Assembly (NCBI GenBank): GCA_049680185.1
Contig: JBAUHI010000005.1
Location: 52,467-116,466, forward strand
DNA length: 64,000 nucleotides
Direction of reading: 5' to 3'
From: CAMLHU01 sp049680185
GTDB taxonomy: Bacteria > Gemmatimonadota > Gemmatimonadetes > Gemmatimonadales > GWC2-71-9
Position 1 is the first letter of the stretch; every line of letters starts with the position of its first letter. Both the position numbers and the translations under genes were made by a program. Shown piece after piece: positions 30,201 to 37,367 of the stretch. The notes beneath the pieces were generated by a model. That model was not told where the DNA came from, did no database searches, and was given only the letters and a program-made list of their open reading frames with translations.

Positions 30201-33102
30201 GCGCGACCGCAGCGACGGCGAGCACGACGCTTCCGGCCATCCGGCGATAGAACCCGTCGATGGTGGTCGGGACCCGCGCCGCCGCGGCATCCATCGTCTT
30301 CCATTCCAGCAGCCGGCGGTGACTGATCCCGAGGCGCCAGAGGGTCCGCAGGATCGCGTCGGTCATCGACCAGGCTTGGTGGGCCATCACGGTCAGCGTG
30401 ACCGCCATCTGGGCGGCGGCCGAGCGGAAGTCCCGGCCGACGGCGCGGAAGTGGCTGCGCTTGGCGATACCGCGCGTTCTGGGCCACACGCCGGCGATGG
30501 CCGGGATCAGCGGTGGGACGGCAATGACCACCAGCACGAACAGCGTCCACAGGACCGGCGACGATCCCGACAGGATCCAGCCGAGCACCAGCGTCAAGAA
30601 GGTCGTGGGCGCGGACAGGGAGCGCCGGAGGTTGTCGAGCATCTTCCAACGCGCCACCGGTGTCAGCCGCTCGCGCACGATCCAGGGCAACAACTGCCAA
30701 TCGCCGCGCGCCCATCGGTGTTGGCGGGAGGCGGCGGTCAGGTAGTTGGCCGGTGCCGCCTCGAAGAGCTCGACGTCGGTCACCAGTCCGGCCCGGGCGA
30801 ACACGCCTTCGAAGAGGTCGTGGCTCAGGAGACAGTTGTCAGGCACTCGACCCGCGAGCGAGGCCTCGAAGGCATCGACGTCGTAGATCCCCTTGCCGGT
30901 GTACGAGCCTTCGCCGAACAGGTCCTGGTACACATCAGACACCGCCGCGGCGTAGGGATCGATCCCCGACGCTCCGGAGGCGAGCCGCTGGAACACTGAA
31001 CCGGCCCGACCCACCAGCGGCGCCGTCACCCGGGGCTGCAGGATGGCATACCCCTCCACCACCCGGCGGGTCGCGGGATCGAGACGAGGCCGGTTGAGCG
31101 GATGCGCCATCGTTCCGGCCAGGCGCCCGATGACACCCCTTGGCAGGCGCGTGTCGGCGTCGAGGGTCACCACGTACCGGACACCGTCCGGCGCCACCGG
31201 CCCCGCTTCGCCACCGGGGACGAAGGTGGTGTCCCGCGCACCTCGCAGCAGGCGGTTCAACTCGTGGAGCTTCCCCCGCTTTCGCTCCCACCCCATCCAG
31301 ATGCCATCGGTCGAGTTCCAGACCCGCCGCCGATGGAACACGAAGAACCGATCCCCACCGTCGGACGCCGGCCCATGGAGCGCGTTCAACCGGGCGATCC
31401 CCTGACGGGCCGCTTCCAGCAACGCGTCGTCTCCCGGAGCCCGCTCAAGGGCGGCGTCGGGCCAATCAGAGACCAGCGCGAAGCGGACATCCCCATCGGC
31501 GTTCGCCAGGTAATGCACTTCCAGTCGGTCGACCTGGACCTCGACATCGGCCACAGTGGTGAACATCGTCGGCACCGCCACCAGAGTGCGGTGGTCCGAC
31601 GGAACGCCGGCGGGCCATTCCAGGCGAGGCGGGAGGTTGGGCGCGACCACGGTCGTGGCGAACCGATTGAGCAGCGCCACCGCCAGGTCCGACGCGGGGA
31701 AGATCGCCAGCGCCCCCAGGATCACCAGCTCGATGCGGGTGAACGGACCCACCTCGATGGCCCAGGGGACGATGAGGATCAGGACGGTGAGGAGGAACAA
31801 CGTGCCGAGGTATCCGGGCGTAGCGGCACCGATGAACGCACGCAGCAGCCGGAGGCCGATCGGCACCCGGAACCCGATCGAGCGTTCGAATGCGCGTCGC
31901 CCGCCGCCCACGAGGTAATAGCCGGGGTCGGCACACCGCACGTCGAATGGCACACCCTCCGCCCGTGGCGCCGCGCTCGAACGGGCCGCCTGGGCCAGCG
32001 CCTCCCGCGTCACGTCGAGCTCGGTGCGCCCCGAACGCCGCGCCAGCGCCTCGATGGCGTGCCGGTAGCTGTCGCGACTGGCAAAGTCCATCGTCCCGAA
32101 CGCACTTTCGCTGCGGAGCACTTCATCCACCAGGCTCACGCTCTCGAAGAACACGGTCCAGTCGAGCGCCGTCATCAACCGCATGCTGGTGATGATGTTC
32201 CGCACGGTCACGGTCATCGCCGCCTGGCGCTGGTGCTCGAGCAGGGTGATCTCGTCCGCGGTCGTCCCCTGCGCCGCCAATCGCTGGTGCAGCCACACCA
32301 GGGCCGGCGTCACGGCCGGATCGCGATCACGCAGGCGCTGCATCAGCTCGACGGCGAACGCGGTCACCAGGCGCGGGCGATCACCACGGCTCATCACCTC
32401 GGCCACCGTCTGGGTGGTGCTCCCGTCCAAGCCGAGGAGTTCATCGGCAAGGACATCGGCGTGCTGCCGTGCGACGCGCCCCCGGACCATCGCATCGGCC
32501 AGGCGCCGCAAGTTCTCCACCAGCACCACCCGAAGCGAGATGGTGACCGCCCAGAGCTCGCCGATGGTCAGCGGTTGCACCCGCTGGTACGCCCGGACGA
32601 AGCGACGCAGTGTGTCGGGATCGAAACGGCTGTCGGTGTGGGCCACGAAGGCCCACGCGATGCCGTACACGCGCGGATACCCCGCCAGCGGACCCTCAGC
32701 GAGGGTAGGAAGCTCGCGGTAGAACTCCTCCGGCAGGTCCTCCCGGATCTCGCGGAGCTGCTCATCAACGATGAAGAAGTTGTCGACCAGCCATTCTGCC
32801 GCCGGCGTGATCCAGCGGTCCTCACGGACCGCCTCCGCCACCGACCGATTGGCATCCCGCAGTACGCGGCCGTTGTCGTCCACCCGCCCCAGGAGCGATC
32901 GCTGAGGTGTCGACCCGTCGGTGACCTGCTGCGCCTTGGCCAGGCTCTCCGCGTGCTGCTCCAGCCGTTCGATGCCGAACAACTCTGCACGGATCGGATC
33001 TTCCAGCGGAGCGAGGGAGGGAAAGAAGATCGGCTTCGGCGCGCGCGGAGCGCCGCGACCGTCGACCGGAGGTGGGGTCGCTGTCTCGCCGATCGCCGTC
33101 AC
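24268..33102 (-). CDS. ndvB: Cyclic beta-1,2-glucan synthase-like protein (GT84-GH94)
   Basis: A 2,944-residue inner-membrane protein of the NdvB/ChvB type, which initiates, elongates and cyclises beta-1,2-glucan from UDP-glucose. GTG 33102 behind GAGGG was chosen; upstream codons look non-coding. The order is: N-terminal cytoplasmic region; membrane helices near 430-478; GT84 domain with DADTRLP (about 649-655), a HDLFEG motif near 761 and QHRWARGDW near 793; further helices to about 995; a glucoamylase-like domain from about 1010; two glycosyltransferase-36-type beta-sandwich modules; and a GH94 phosphorylase domain with GTGDWNDGMN near 2613. GH94 trims chains with phosphate and can release glucose-1-P. 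It lies between gnd and rpiA, overlapping rpiA by 4 nt, so glucan metabolism and the pentose phosphate pathway are on one transcript. Confidence 0.9.
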   Translation of the reverse strand: MTAIGETATPPPVDGRGAPRAPKPIFFPSLAPLEDPIRAELFGIERLEQHAESLAKAQQVTDGSTPQRSLLGRVDDNGRVLRDANRSVAEAVREDRWITPAAEWLVDNFFIVDEQLREIREDLPEEFYRELPTLAEGPLAGYPRVYGIAWAFVAHTDSRFDPDTLRRFVRAYQRVQPLTIGELWAVTISLRVVLVENLRRLADAMVRGRVARQHADVLADELLGLDGSTTQTVAEVMSRGDRPRLVTAFAVELMQRLRDRDPAVTPALVWLHQRLAAQGTTADEITLLEHQRQAAMTVTVRNIITSMRLMTALDWTVFFESVSLVDEVLRSESAFGTMDFASRDSYRHAIEALARRSGRTELDVTREALAQAARSSAAPRAEGVPFDVRCADPGYYLVGGGRRAFERSIGFRVPIGLRLLRAFIGAATPGYLGTLFLLTVLILIVPWAIEVGPFTRIELVILGALAIFPASDLAVALLNRFATTVVAPNLPPRLEWPAGVPSDHRTLVAVPTMFTTVADVEVQVDRLEVHYLANADGDVRFALVSDWPDAALERAPGDDALLEAARQGIARLNALHGPASDGGDRFFVFHRRRVWNSTDGIWMGWERKRGKLHELNRLLRGARDTTFVPGGEAGPVAPDGVRYVVTLDADTRLPRGVIGRLAGTMAHPLNRPRLDPATRRVVEGYAILQPRVTAPLVGRAGSVFQRLASGASGIDPYAAAVSDVYQDLFGEGSYTGKGIYDVDAFEASLAGRVPDNCLLSHDLFEGVFARAGLVTDVELFEAAPANYLTAASRQHRWARGDWQLLPWIVRERLTPVARWKMLDNLRRSLSAPTTFLTLVLGWILSGSSPVLWTLFVLVVIAVPPLIPAIAGVWPRTRGIAKRSHFRAVGRDFRSAAAQMAVTLTVMAHQAWSMTDAILRTLWRLGISHRRLLEWKTMDAAAARVPTTIDGFYRRMAGSVVLAVAAVALVVLIRPDALWIAWPILAAWLAAPAIAWRLSRSGRASRANPLSSEEVRSLRLIARRTWGYFVKFVTAESMFLPPDNFQETPQPVIAERTSPTNIGLYLLSIVSARDFGWIGTLDAVDRIEATFRTIHGLEHHRGHLYNWYGTRDGRPLEPRYVSSVDSGNLAGALIALANACDEMLEQALRPRAALAGIGDAVALLSAALEAPDPGRTGTGAERARLRDAVEVVLTVLAQRPDTPAAWAARRAELEVAVRAVVNCARDADRSEPAARPLAPLAESVQAAVTTHTRDLDTLVPWARSRVDPAAASLMAGLTPAPALSELAPRCEVAVQELASVRSALVDRGDATAARLQQVDALASGLEHSAAAAAALSGRLTRLAADARAMVAATEFGFLFDPTRQLFSIGYRMSDGSLDAGRYDLLASEARLLSFVAIAKGDVPVRHWFRLGRQLTPVGKGSVLLSWSGSMFEYLMPMLVLRSPVGGLLDETCRLVVQRQMSYGARRGTPWGASESGYFTRNLEMTFQYSNFGVPGLGLRRALGDDSVVAPYATALGAMVQPRAAVHNFQALAAAGGDGHYGFYEALDYTRSRLPAGVSPGIVETYMAHHQGMTIVSIANVLLRGNMRARFHTEPMVRASELLLQERTPRDVAVARLRTDNSPPVDVRESVPPHVRHFTSPDAAVPQTQLLSNGHYAVMVTTAGSGYSRWRDLAITRWGGDATCDDSGSYIYLRDVATGERWSAAYQPTGIAPESYDVSFAEDRAEFIRRDGAITTRLEVIVSSEDDAEVRRVSLTNHGVRTREIEVTSYAEVVLAPAAADAAHPAFSNLFVQTESIPERDTLLATRRRRSTEDPEIWLAHVLAVEGEAIGDLEWETDRGAFLGRGRTPRAPHAEAEGAELTNSVGSVLDPIISLRRRIRIRPGKTVRVAFTTVVAPSRAAVLDLADKYHDVTTFERVATLAWTQAQVQLHHLGIGPDEAHLFQALGGSILYPDRTLRAPPDVMLRRVDGPAALWTHGISGDLPIVLVEIDEVDDIGIVRQLLRAHAYWRMKRLPVDLVILNDRAPSYVQDLQALIDTLVRSSQAMLGAEVAQPDGRVYTLRADQVSAAERDVLEGVARVELSSRRGTLAEQVTRAHRGDGTAVGRPAAQARSVPVAGVVAPPPPTAQAPPHPELEFFNGLGGFAADGQEYVTILRPGQWTPAPWVNVIANADFGCLVSEAGSGCTWSVNSQQNLLTPWSNDPVSDPPSDVLYLRDEDTDELWSPTPLPVRAPQGTYTIHHGRGYSRFTCDAHGLTADLLQFVPLDDPVKISRLVLTNDSTRPRRLTVTAYLPWVLGTSRSGSAPYVTTEMDPSTGAMFATNTWNRDFAARVAFADLGGAQSTWTGDRTEFLGRNGALDRPAALERSEPLSGHVGAALDPCCALQTSVEIPAGGHATVVFVLGQAGSRDEARRLIGRHRDDDMDARLKTVTDGWDTVLGTIQVKTPDRALDLMLDQWLLYQTLACRVWGRAAFYQVSGAFGFRDQLQDVMALAVASPDLTAAQILKAASRQFVEGDVQHWWHEPVGRGVRTRISDDLLWLPFVTSHYLDVADDQPILDEMVPFLDGAVLAAGQLESYFEPRVSSVHGTLFEHCARTIDRSLAAGTHGLPLMGTGDWNDGMNAVGAQGKGESVWLGWFLHTILMRWIPIAQARGESHRAEAWAERARTLKAAIEQNAWDGQWYRRAYFDDGTPLGTAGADACAIDSIAQTWSVLSGAADPERARLAMAALDQRLVRRPDGIVLLLTPPFDKTALEPGYIKGYVPGVRENGGQYTHAATWAVFAFVGLGDGNKAAELLGMLNPIRRSATPADARRYRVEPYVAVGDLYSEAPHVGRGGWSWYTGSAGWMYRAGIEALLGIRLRGARLVVDPCIPSEWPGFTATIRYRDTRYSLSVENPHGAGKGVAVLELDGTALADRTGIPLVDDGDPHQVRVVLGAGTSAAVEAGR

Positions 33103-33166
33103 ACGCCCTCGATCACCGGGGCACCCCGATGGTCGGTCGGCCCGCTCGGCCGATGCACTTTGGGAG

Positions 33167-34186
33167 TCACTTGGCGGCGGGTTTCTCGGCGTGGCCACCG
33201 AATTCGGAGCGCATCGCCGAGAGGACCCGATCCTGGAAATCAGCCTCGCCACGGGAGGAGAAGCGGGCAAAGAGCGCCGCCGCCAGCACAGTGGCCGGCA
33301 CCGATTCGTCGATGGCCGCTTCCAATGTCCAACGCCCCTCCCCCGAGTCCGACACCCGCCCCTGGAAATGGTCGAGCCCGGGATCCGCCGCCAACGCCGC
33401 CGCGGTCAGGTCGAGCAACCACGATGCGATGACGCTCCCCCGCCGCCACACCTCTGTGATGCGGGCCAGGTCGAGGTCGTACTGATAGGCCGCCGGATCT
33501 CGGAGTGGCGTCGTCTCGGCATCCACCGCGGCCGTTCCCTTCCCGACCCCGGCGTGCTTCAGGATGTTGAGCCCCTCGGCGTACGCCGCCATCATCCCGT
33601 ATTCGATGCCGTTGTGGACCATTTTCACGAAGTGGCCGGCGCCATGCGGCCCACAGTGCAGGTAGCCCTGTTCGGCGCTTCCCGATGGCCCAGTCCGGCC
33701 GGGGGTGCGCGGCAGCGATCCCGCTCCGGGCGCCAACGTCCGAAAGATCGGGTCGAGGTGCCGGACGATCTCAGGCTCCCCGCCGATCATCAGGCAGTAG
33801 CCTCGCTCGAGCCCGAAGACACCGCCACTCGTCCCGCAATCGACGTGGTGGAGTCCCTTGGCCGTGAGGCGCTTGGCACGCCGGAGGTCGTCCTGATACC
33901 AGGAGTTGCCGCCATCGACCACGATATCGTCGGTGGAGAGCTTGGGGAGGAGTTGGTCGAGGGTCGGATCGACGACTGCGGCGGGGACCATCAGCCAGAT
34001 GAGGCGCGGCGTGGCGAGCAACTTGAGGAATGCATCCAGGTCGGTCGAACCGGTGGCACCCTCGGCCACCATCGCCTGCACCGCCGCCGCCTGCCGATCA
34101 TATACCACACATTGGTGCCCGCCCTGCCGCAACCGCCGCACCATGTTGGCGCCCATTCGCCCGAGTCCGATCATTCCAAGCTGCAT
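33167..34186 (-). CDS. gnd: 6-phosphogluconate dehydrogenase, short (YqeC/GndA-type) form
   Basis: Oxidative decarboxylation of 6-phosphogluconate to ribulose-5-P. The first gene of the operon starts at ATG 34186 after AGGAG. At 339 residues it belongs to the short, often NAD-preferring class rather than the roughly 470-residue NADP class. Motifs are GLGRMGANMVRRL (nucleotide site), VDGGNSWYQDD, CGTSGGVFGLERGYCLMIGG, and the catalytic KMVHNGIEYGMM. The 3' gap to the glucan synthase is 64 nt. A dyad-symmetric promoter region lies 60-90 nt upstream. Confidence 0.93.
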   Translation of the reverse strand: MQLGMIGLGRMGANMVRRLRQGGHQCVVYDRQAAAVQAMVAEGATGSTDLDAFLKLLATPRLIWLMVPAAVVDPTLDQLLPKLSTDDIVVDGGNSWYQDDLRRAKRLTAKGLHHVDCGTSGGVFGLERGYCLMIGGEPEIVRHLDPIFRTLAPGAGSLPRTPGRTGPSGSAEQGYLHCGPHGAGHFVKMVHNGIEYGMMAAYAEGLNILKHAGVGKGTAAVDAETTPLRDPAAYQYDLDLARITEVWRRGSVIASWLLDLTAAALAADPGLDHFQGRVSDSGEGRWTLEAAIDESVPATVLAAALFARFSSRGEADFQDRVLSAMRSEFGGHAEKPAAK

Positions 34187-34244
34187 ACGTCACTCCTGAA
34201 GACGACCTGACCCACGACCCCCAACGCGGCCATGGTGAACTGGA

Positions 34245-34274
34245 CCCCATATTCGGTATATAATGGAATAGGGG
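34245..34274. promoter_or_regulatory. Dyad over a TATAAT box between gnd operon and nitrite reductase
   Basis: CCCCATATTC (34245-34254) faces GAATAGGGG (34266-34274) around an AT-rich core that contains TATAAT on the plus strand (34259-34264). The rest of the 301-nt divergent gap holds no gene. The symmetry suggests an operator controlling the pentose phosphate operon, the nitrite reductase, or both. Confidence 0.45.
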
Positions 34275-34487
34275 ACCGAGTGGAGCGCTGGTCCGCTGCG
34301 GATCGGGCGACATCCTGGACGCTATCCGAAGCCATCCCGGCGCACCGAACGCCGGCCCCCTCTACGCTCCCACGAACCAGCATCAGCGTTGACCCCATTT
34401 GGCGAGGCCCTCCCCGTGACCGACCTCACACCGAACCCCCCGACCGAAGTCACCCCGACCACGGCCGATCACAATAAGGAAGGAGCG

Positions 34488-35549
34488 GTGACCGACACCC
34501 GGCGCGAATTCCTGCGGGTCGCGTCCGCCTTCACCCTCTCGATCCCTGCCCTCGGGCTGGCAGTCGCTGCGTGTGTGGAACCGCGGCAGCAGGGCGGCAC
34601 CAAGGGTCAGCGACCTGCGACACCTTCAGTCTCCAATCCCGACAGCAAGCTGGACACCGGGCTCGTGCCGGGAGGCGGCGGCGCCGCGCTGCCGAGCGCC
34701 GCGGCCGTCCAGTTCCGGACCTATGACCCCACCCTGCCGCCGCTCAGCGCCGACCGGACCTACCGGATCAACGTGCATACCCGCGAGGCACCGATCCGGA
34801 TCGACGATGACACCGTCGTTGCCGCCTGGACGTTCGACGGGGAGATGCCCGGGCCCATCCTTCACTGCCGGGTGGGAGACACCGTGGAAGTGACGCTCAC
34901 CAACGACGTGGTGATGCCCCACTCGATCGATCTCCACGCGGCCCAGGTCGATCCCAAGACGGCGTTCCGGTCCGTCACCAAGGGGCAGTCGGTGTCGTTC
35001 ACCTTCACGCCGAAATACGCCGGCGCTTTCCTGTATCACTGCGGCAGTGCGCCGGTGCTGTTGCACCTGGGCTCGGGAATGTTCGGCGCGATCATCGTAT
35101 CCCCGCGCGAGCCGCTCCCTCCCGCCAAGGAGTTCGTCCTGGTGCAGAGCGAGCTCTACCTCGGCGCCTCGGTGGGCGGCATCCGTCCCTTCGACTACCA
35201 GCGGATGCTCGAGACCCTGCCCGACTTCGTGGTGTTCAACGGCCGGCCCGATCAGTATGGACGCGCACCCATCCGCGTGACACAGGGCGACCGGGTGCGC
35301 TTCTGGGTGGTCAACGCCGGCCCTACCCACCCCTGCGCCTTCCACGTCGTGGGTGAGCAGTTCGACACCGTCTACCTGGCGGCGCCACCCGGCAACGCGC
35401 TCCACGGCGTGCAGACCTGGAGCATCCCGGCAGGCGGCGGGATGTGCTTCGAGCTCACCGCCGACGTGGTGGGGGAATTCGTCTTCGTGAACCACGCCTT
35501 TGGACATGGCCAAAAGGGTGCGATCGGCCGCATGATCGTGGAGGCGTAG
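34488..35549 (+). CDS. nirK: Copper-containing nitrite reductase, AniA-type
   Basis: Reduces nitrite to nitric oxide. The GTG start at 34488 after AAGGAAGGA gives 353 residues beginning with a twin-arginine signal (RREFLR) followed by a lipobox VAAC (Cys29), so it is probably exported folded and lipid-anchored. Two cupredoxin domains carry all copper ligands: type 1 His145, Cys185, His193, Met198; type 2 His150, His184, His336; catalytic Asp148 and His286. The YHCGSAPVLLHLGSGM segment has the seven-residue Cys-His spacing of class II AniA rather than the eight of class I enzymes. A multicopper oxidase without nitrite activity is possible but less likely. No nor genes or nirV are adjacent. Confidence 0.82.
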   Translation: MTDTRREFLRVASAFTLSIPALGLAVAACVEPRQQGGTKGQRPATPSVSNPDSKLDTGLVPGGGGAALPSAAAVQFRTYDPTLPPLSADRTYRINVHTREAPIRIDDDTVVAAWTFDGEMPGPILHCRVGDTVEVTLTNDVVMPHSIDLHAAQVDPKTAFRSVTKGQSVSFTFTPKYAGAFLYHCGSAPVLLHLGSGMFGAIIVSPREPLPPAKEFVLVQSELYLGASVGGIRPFDYQRMLETLPDFVVFNGRPDQYGRAPIRVTQGDRVRFWVVNAGPTHPCAFHVVGEQFDTVYLAAPPGNALHGVQTWSIPAGGGMCFELTADVVGEFVFVNHAFGHGQKGAIGRMIVEA

Positions 35550-35673
35550 CGCGGGCCAGCGTCGAGGCGGTGGTCATCGCGGCGAAGACATCTCACACCG
35601 TGATGTATTGCAGGGTGGGCGTCGGGGCTCGTACGGACCGGAGGCCCTGCACACACAGGACTAGTACCCGATG

Positions 35674-35704
35674 TTAGCGGCAAGCACTACCGGCGCCATA
35701 TATT
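35674..35704 (+). promoter_or_regulatory. Candidate tRNA-Leu promoter
   Basis: TTAGCG (35674-35679), a 19-nt spacer and TATATT (35699-35704), about 36 nt before the tRNA. The same two hexamers with an 18-nt spacer precede the cyclase gene at 52047. Nothing else is evident between the nitrite reductase stop and this site. Confidence 0.4.
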
Positions 35705-35740
35705 ATTGAGGCTCGGCAAATGGCCGCCGAGACTGCATTC

Positions 35741-35822
35741 GCGAACGTGGCGGAACTGGCATACGCGCAGGACTTAGGATCCTGTCCCGCAAGGGGTGTG
35801 GGTTCGACTCCCACCGTTCGCA
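35741..35822 (+). tRNA. tRNA-Leu (anticodon UAG)
   Basis: Acceptor GCGAACG pairs with CGTTCGC, with discriminator A at 35822 and no encoded CCA. The anticodon stem CAGGA/TCCTG encloses the loop CTTAGGA, anticodon TAG. A long variable arm (CCC-GCAA-GGG) marks a class II tRNA, and the T arm is GTGGG-TTCGACT-CCCAC. It reads CUA/CUG leucine codons. Its last 19 nt are repeated 55 bp downstream. Confidence 0.95.
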
Positions 35823-35858
35823 CTTCAGATCAGGGCGGCTGCCCCGTCGGCCTTTGGC

Positions 35859-35877
35859 TCGACTCCCACCGTTCGCA
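35859..35877 (+). repeat. 19-bp duplicate of the tRNA-Leu 3' end
   Basis: TCGACTCCCACCGTTCGCA at 35859-35877 is identical to 35804-35822 in the tRNA. The 36 bp between the copies have no gene. Such copies are left by site-specific integration or by a small tandem duplication. Confidence 0.8.
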
Positions 35878-35880
35878 TGT

Positions 35881-36066
35881 TAGGCACCAGGCACTAGGTG
35901 CTAGGTGTGACGGAGACCTCAGCAGGCGTCTGAGTCCGGATTAGGTCCCCGTCACACTTAGTACCTGATTCCTAGTACCTACCAACCGGGACCTTGGCCA
36001 GACACCGATGCCCGCTGAGGTCCCGGGCACACCTAATAGCTAGCACCTAATACCTAGAACCTAGCG
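35881..36066. repeat. Nested inverted TAGGTGC-type heptad repeats
   Basis: Left arm 35881-35912 (CACTAGGTGCTAGGTGTGACGG) can pair with 35949-35980 (CCGTCACACTTAGTACCT and following units) and with a further arm at 36028-36066. An inner pair GACCTCAGC/GCTGAGGTC (35916, 36014) adds a second stem. It fills the tRNA-tig gap up to the tig promoter. Confidence 0.75.
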
Positions 36067-36079
36067 CCTGCCCTCAATT

Positions 36080-36107
36080 TTGCCCCTCCCGGTCACTCCG
36101 CTAGATT
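36080..36107 (+). promoter_or_regulatory. tig-clpPX promoter candidate, near-leaderless
   Basis: TTGCCC (36080-36085), 16-nt spacer, TAGATT (36102-36107). Only 6 nt separate the -10 box from the tig ATG, so transcription would begin at or beside the start codon. Confidence 0.55.
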
Positions 36108-36113
36108 TCCCGG

Positions 36114-37367
36114 ATGACCGACATTTCCATCACGAAGACCAAAGACGACCTCGCGTCGAAGTCGCTCCAGGTGAAGATCCCGGCCGACCGGGTACAGGCC
36201 GCCGAGGCGCGGGCGGTAAGCCGTTACGCGCAGGGCGCTCGGCTCCCGGGGTTCCGGAAGGGGAAGGCCCCGGAGGCGCTGGTGCGCCGGAAGTACCAGG
36301 ACGCCATCCGTCAGACGGTGCTCGAAGAGGTGGTCCAGGCCAGCTGGGAACAGGCCCAGAGCGAAACGCAGCTCAAGCCGGTAGGGCAGCCCCACATCCA
36401 CGACCTCAAGTGGTCGGATGCCAACGAGATCGAGTTCGAGCTCCATGTCGACGTGCGCCCCGAGATCACCCTGGCCACGACCGGCGGGTTCAAGCTCGTC
36501 AGGACCGTGGCGCCGGTGACGGATGAGAAGCTCGCCGAGCAGCTCCATGCCTTGCAGGAGCAGAAGTCGAAGTGGCTTCCGGTCGAGGGGGAGCAGCCGA
36601 AGCAGGGCCAGATGGTCGAGGTGACGGTGGCCAACCTGGCCGAGGGTGAGAACGCCGAACCGCAGCCGCATTCGATGGTGCTGGGAGAGGGGCGGGCCAT
36701 CCCGGAGCTGGAAGAGAAGATCATGACGCTTCTCCCCGGTGCCACCGTGGATGCCGAGGTCAAGTTCCCCGAGGACTTCCCCGAAGAGGCCAAGCGGGGG
36801 CAGAGCCGAAAGGTCCGGATCCACCTCCGCGAGGTGAAGCGCCAGGAGCTGCCGGCGCTGGATGATGCGCTGGCCCGGGAAGTGGGCGACTTCGACACCC
36901 TCGACGCTCTCAAGGCCGCCGTGCGGGGTGATCTCGAGAAGGACGCCGTGCGAGAGGCCGATGCGCGGGTGCGGGAGCAGCTGATCGAGCGGATCTCCGA
37001 GGCCAACAAGCTGGAGGCGCCGCCGTCCTTGGTGGGGCGTCTGACCCGCGGGTACGCCGAGGCGTACGGGATCCCCGAGGACCAGTTCGCGGCATTCGCG
37101 GCGGAGTTCGAGGGTGCGGCGGCGGGTCAGGTGCGGCGCGGGTTGATCATCGATGCCGTGGTCGAGGCCCAGGGGCTCAAGGCCACCGAGAAGGAGCTCG
37201 ACGCGCGGGTGGAGGAGCTGGCGGCGTCGAGGAACGCGCCGACGGCGCAGCTCTACGCCTCGCTCGAAAAGTCGGGCCGGTTGAAGGAACTGGAGCGGGC
37301 GCTCACCGAGGAGAAGGCCTTTGGCTGGCTCCTCTCACGATCCACCGTCACCGAGGGGAAGGCGTGA
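36114..37367 (+). CDS. tig: Trigger factor
   Basis: Ribosome-bound chaperone and peptidyl-prolyl isomerase for nascent chains. At 417 residues it has the ribosome-docking signature GFRKGKAPEALVRRKY near residues 45-60, an FKBP-like PPIase domain around residues 145-235 (GQMVEVTVANLAEG to FPEEAKRGQSRKVRI), and a helical C-terminal arm domain. It is the first gene of tig-clpP-clpX, and its stop overlaps the clpP GTG. No Shine-Dalgarno sequence is visible; the promoter box sits almost on the ATG. Confidence 0.95.
   Translation: MTDISITKTKDDLASKSLQVKIPADRVQAAEARAVSRYAQGARLPGFRKGKAPEALVRRKYQDAIRQTVLEEVVQASWEQAQSETQLKPVGQPHIHDLKWSDANEIEFELHVDVRPEITLATTGGFKLVRTVAPVTDEKLAEQLHALQEQKSKWLPVEGEQPKQGQMVEVTVANLAEGENAEPQPHSMVLGEGRAIPELEEKIMTLLPGATVDAEVKFPEDFPEEAKRGQSRKVRIHLREVKRQELPALDDALAREVGDFDTLDALKAAVRGDLEKDAVREADARVREQLIERISEANKLEAPPSLVGRLTRGYAEAYGIPEDQFAAFAAEFEGAAAGQVRRGLIIDAVVEAQGLKATEKELDARVEELAASRNAPTAQLYASLEKSGRLKELERALTEEKAFGWLLSRSTVTEGKA

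Noticed and set aside
35859..35877. Second tRNA gene
   Set aside because: Only the 3' 19 nt are present; there is no D arm, anticodon arm or 5' acceptor strand.
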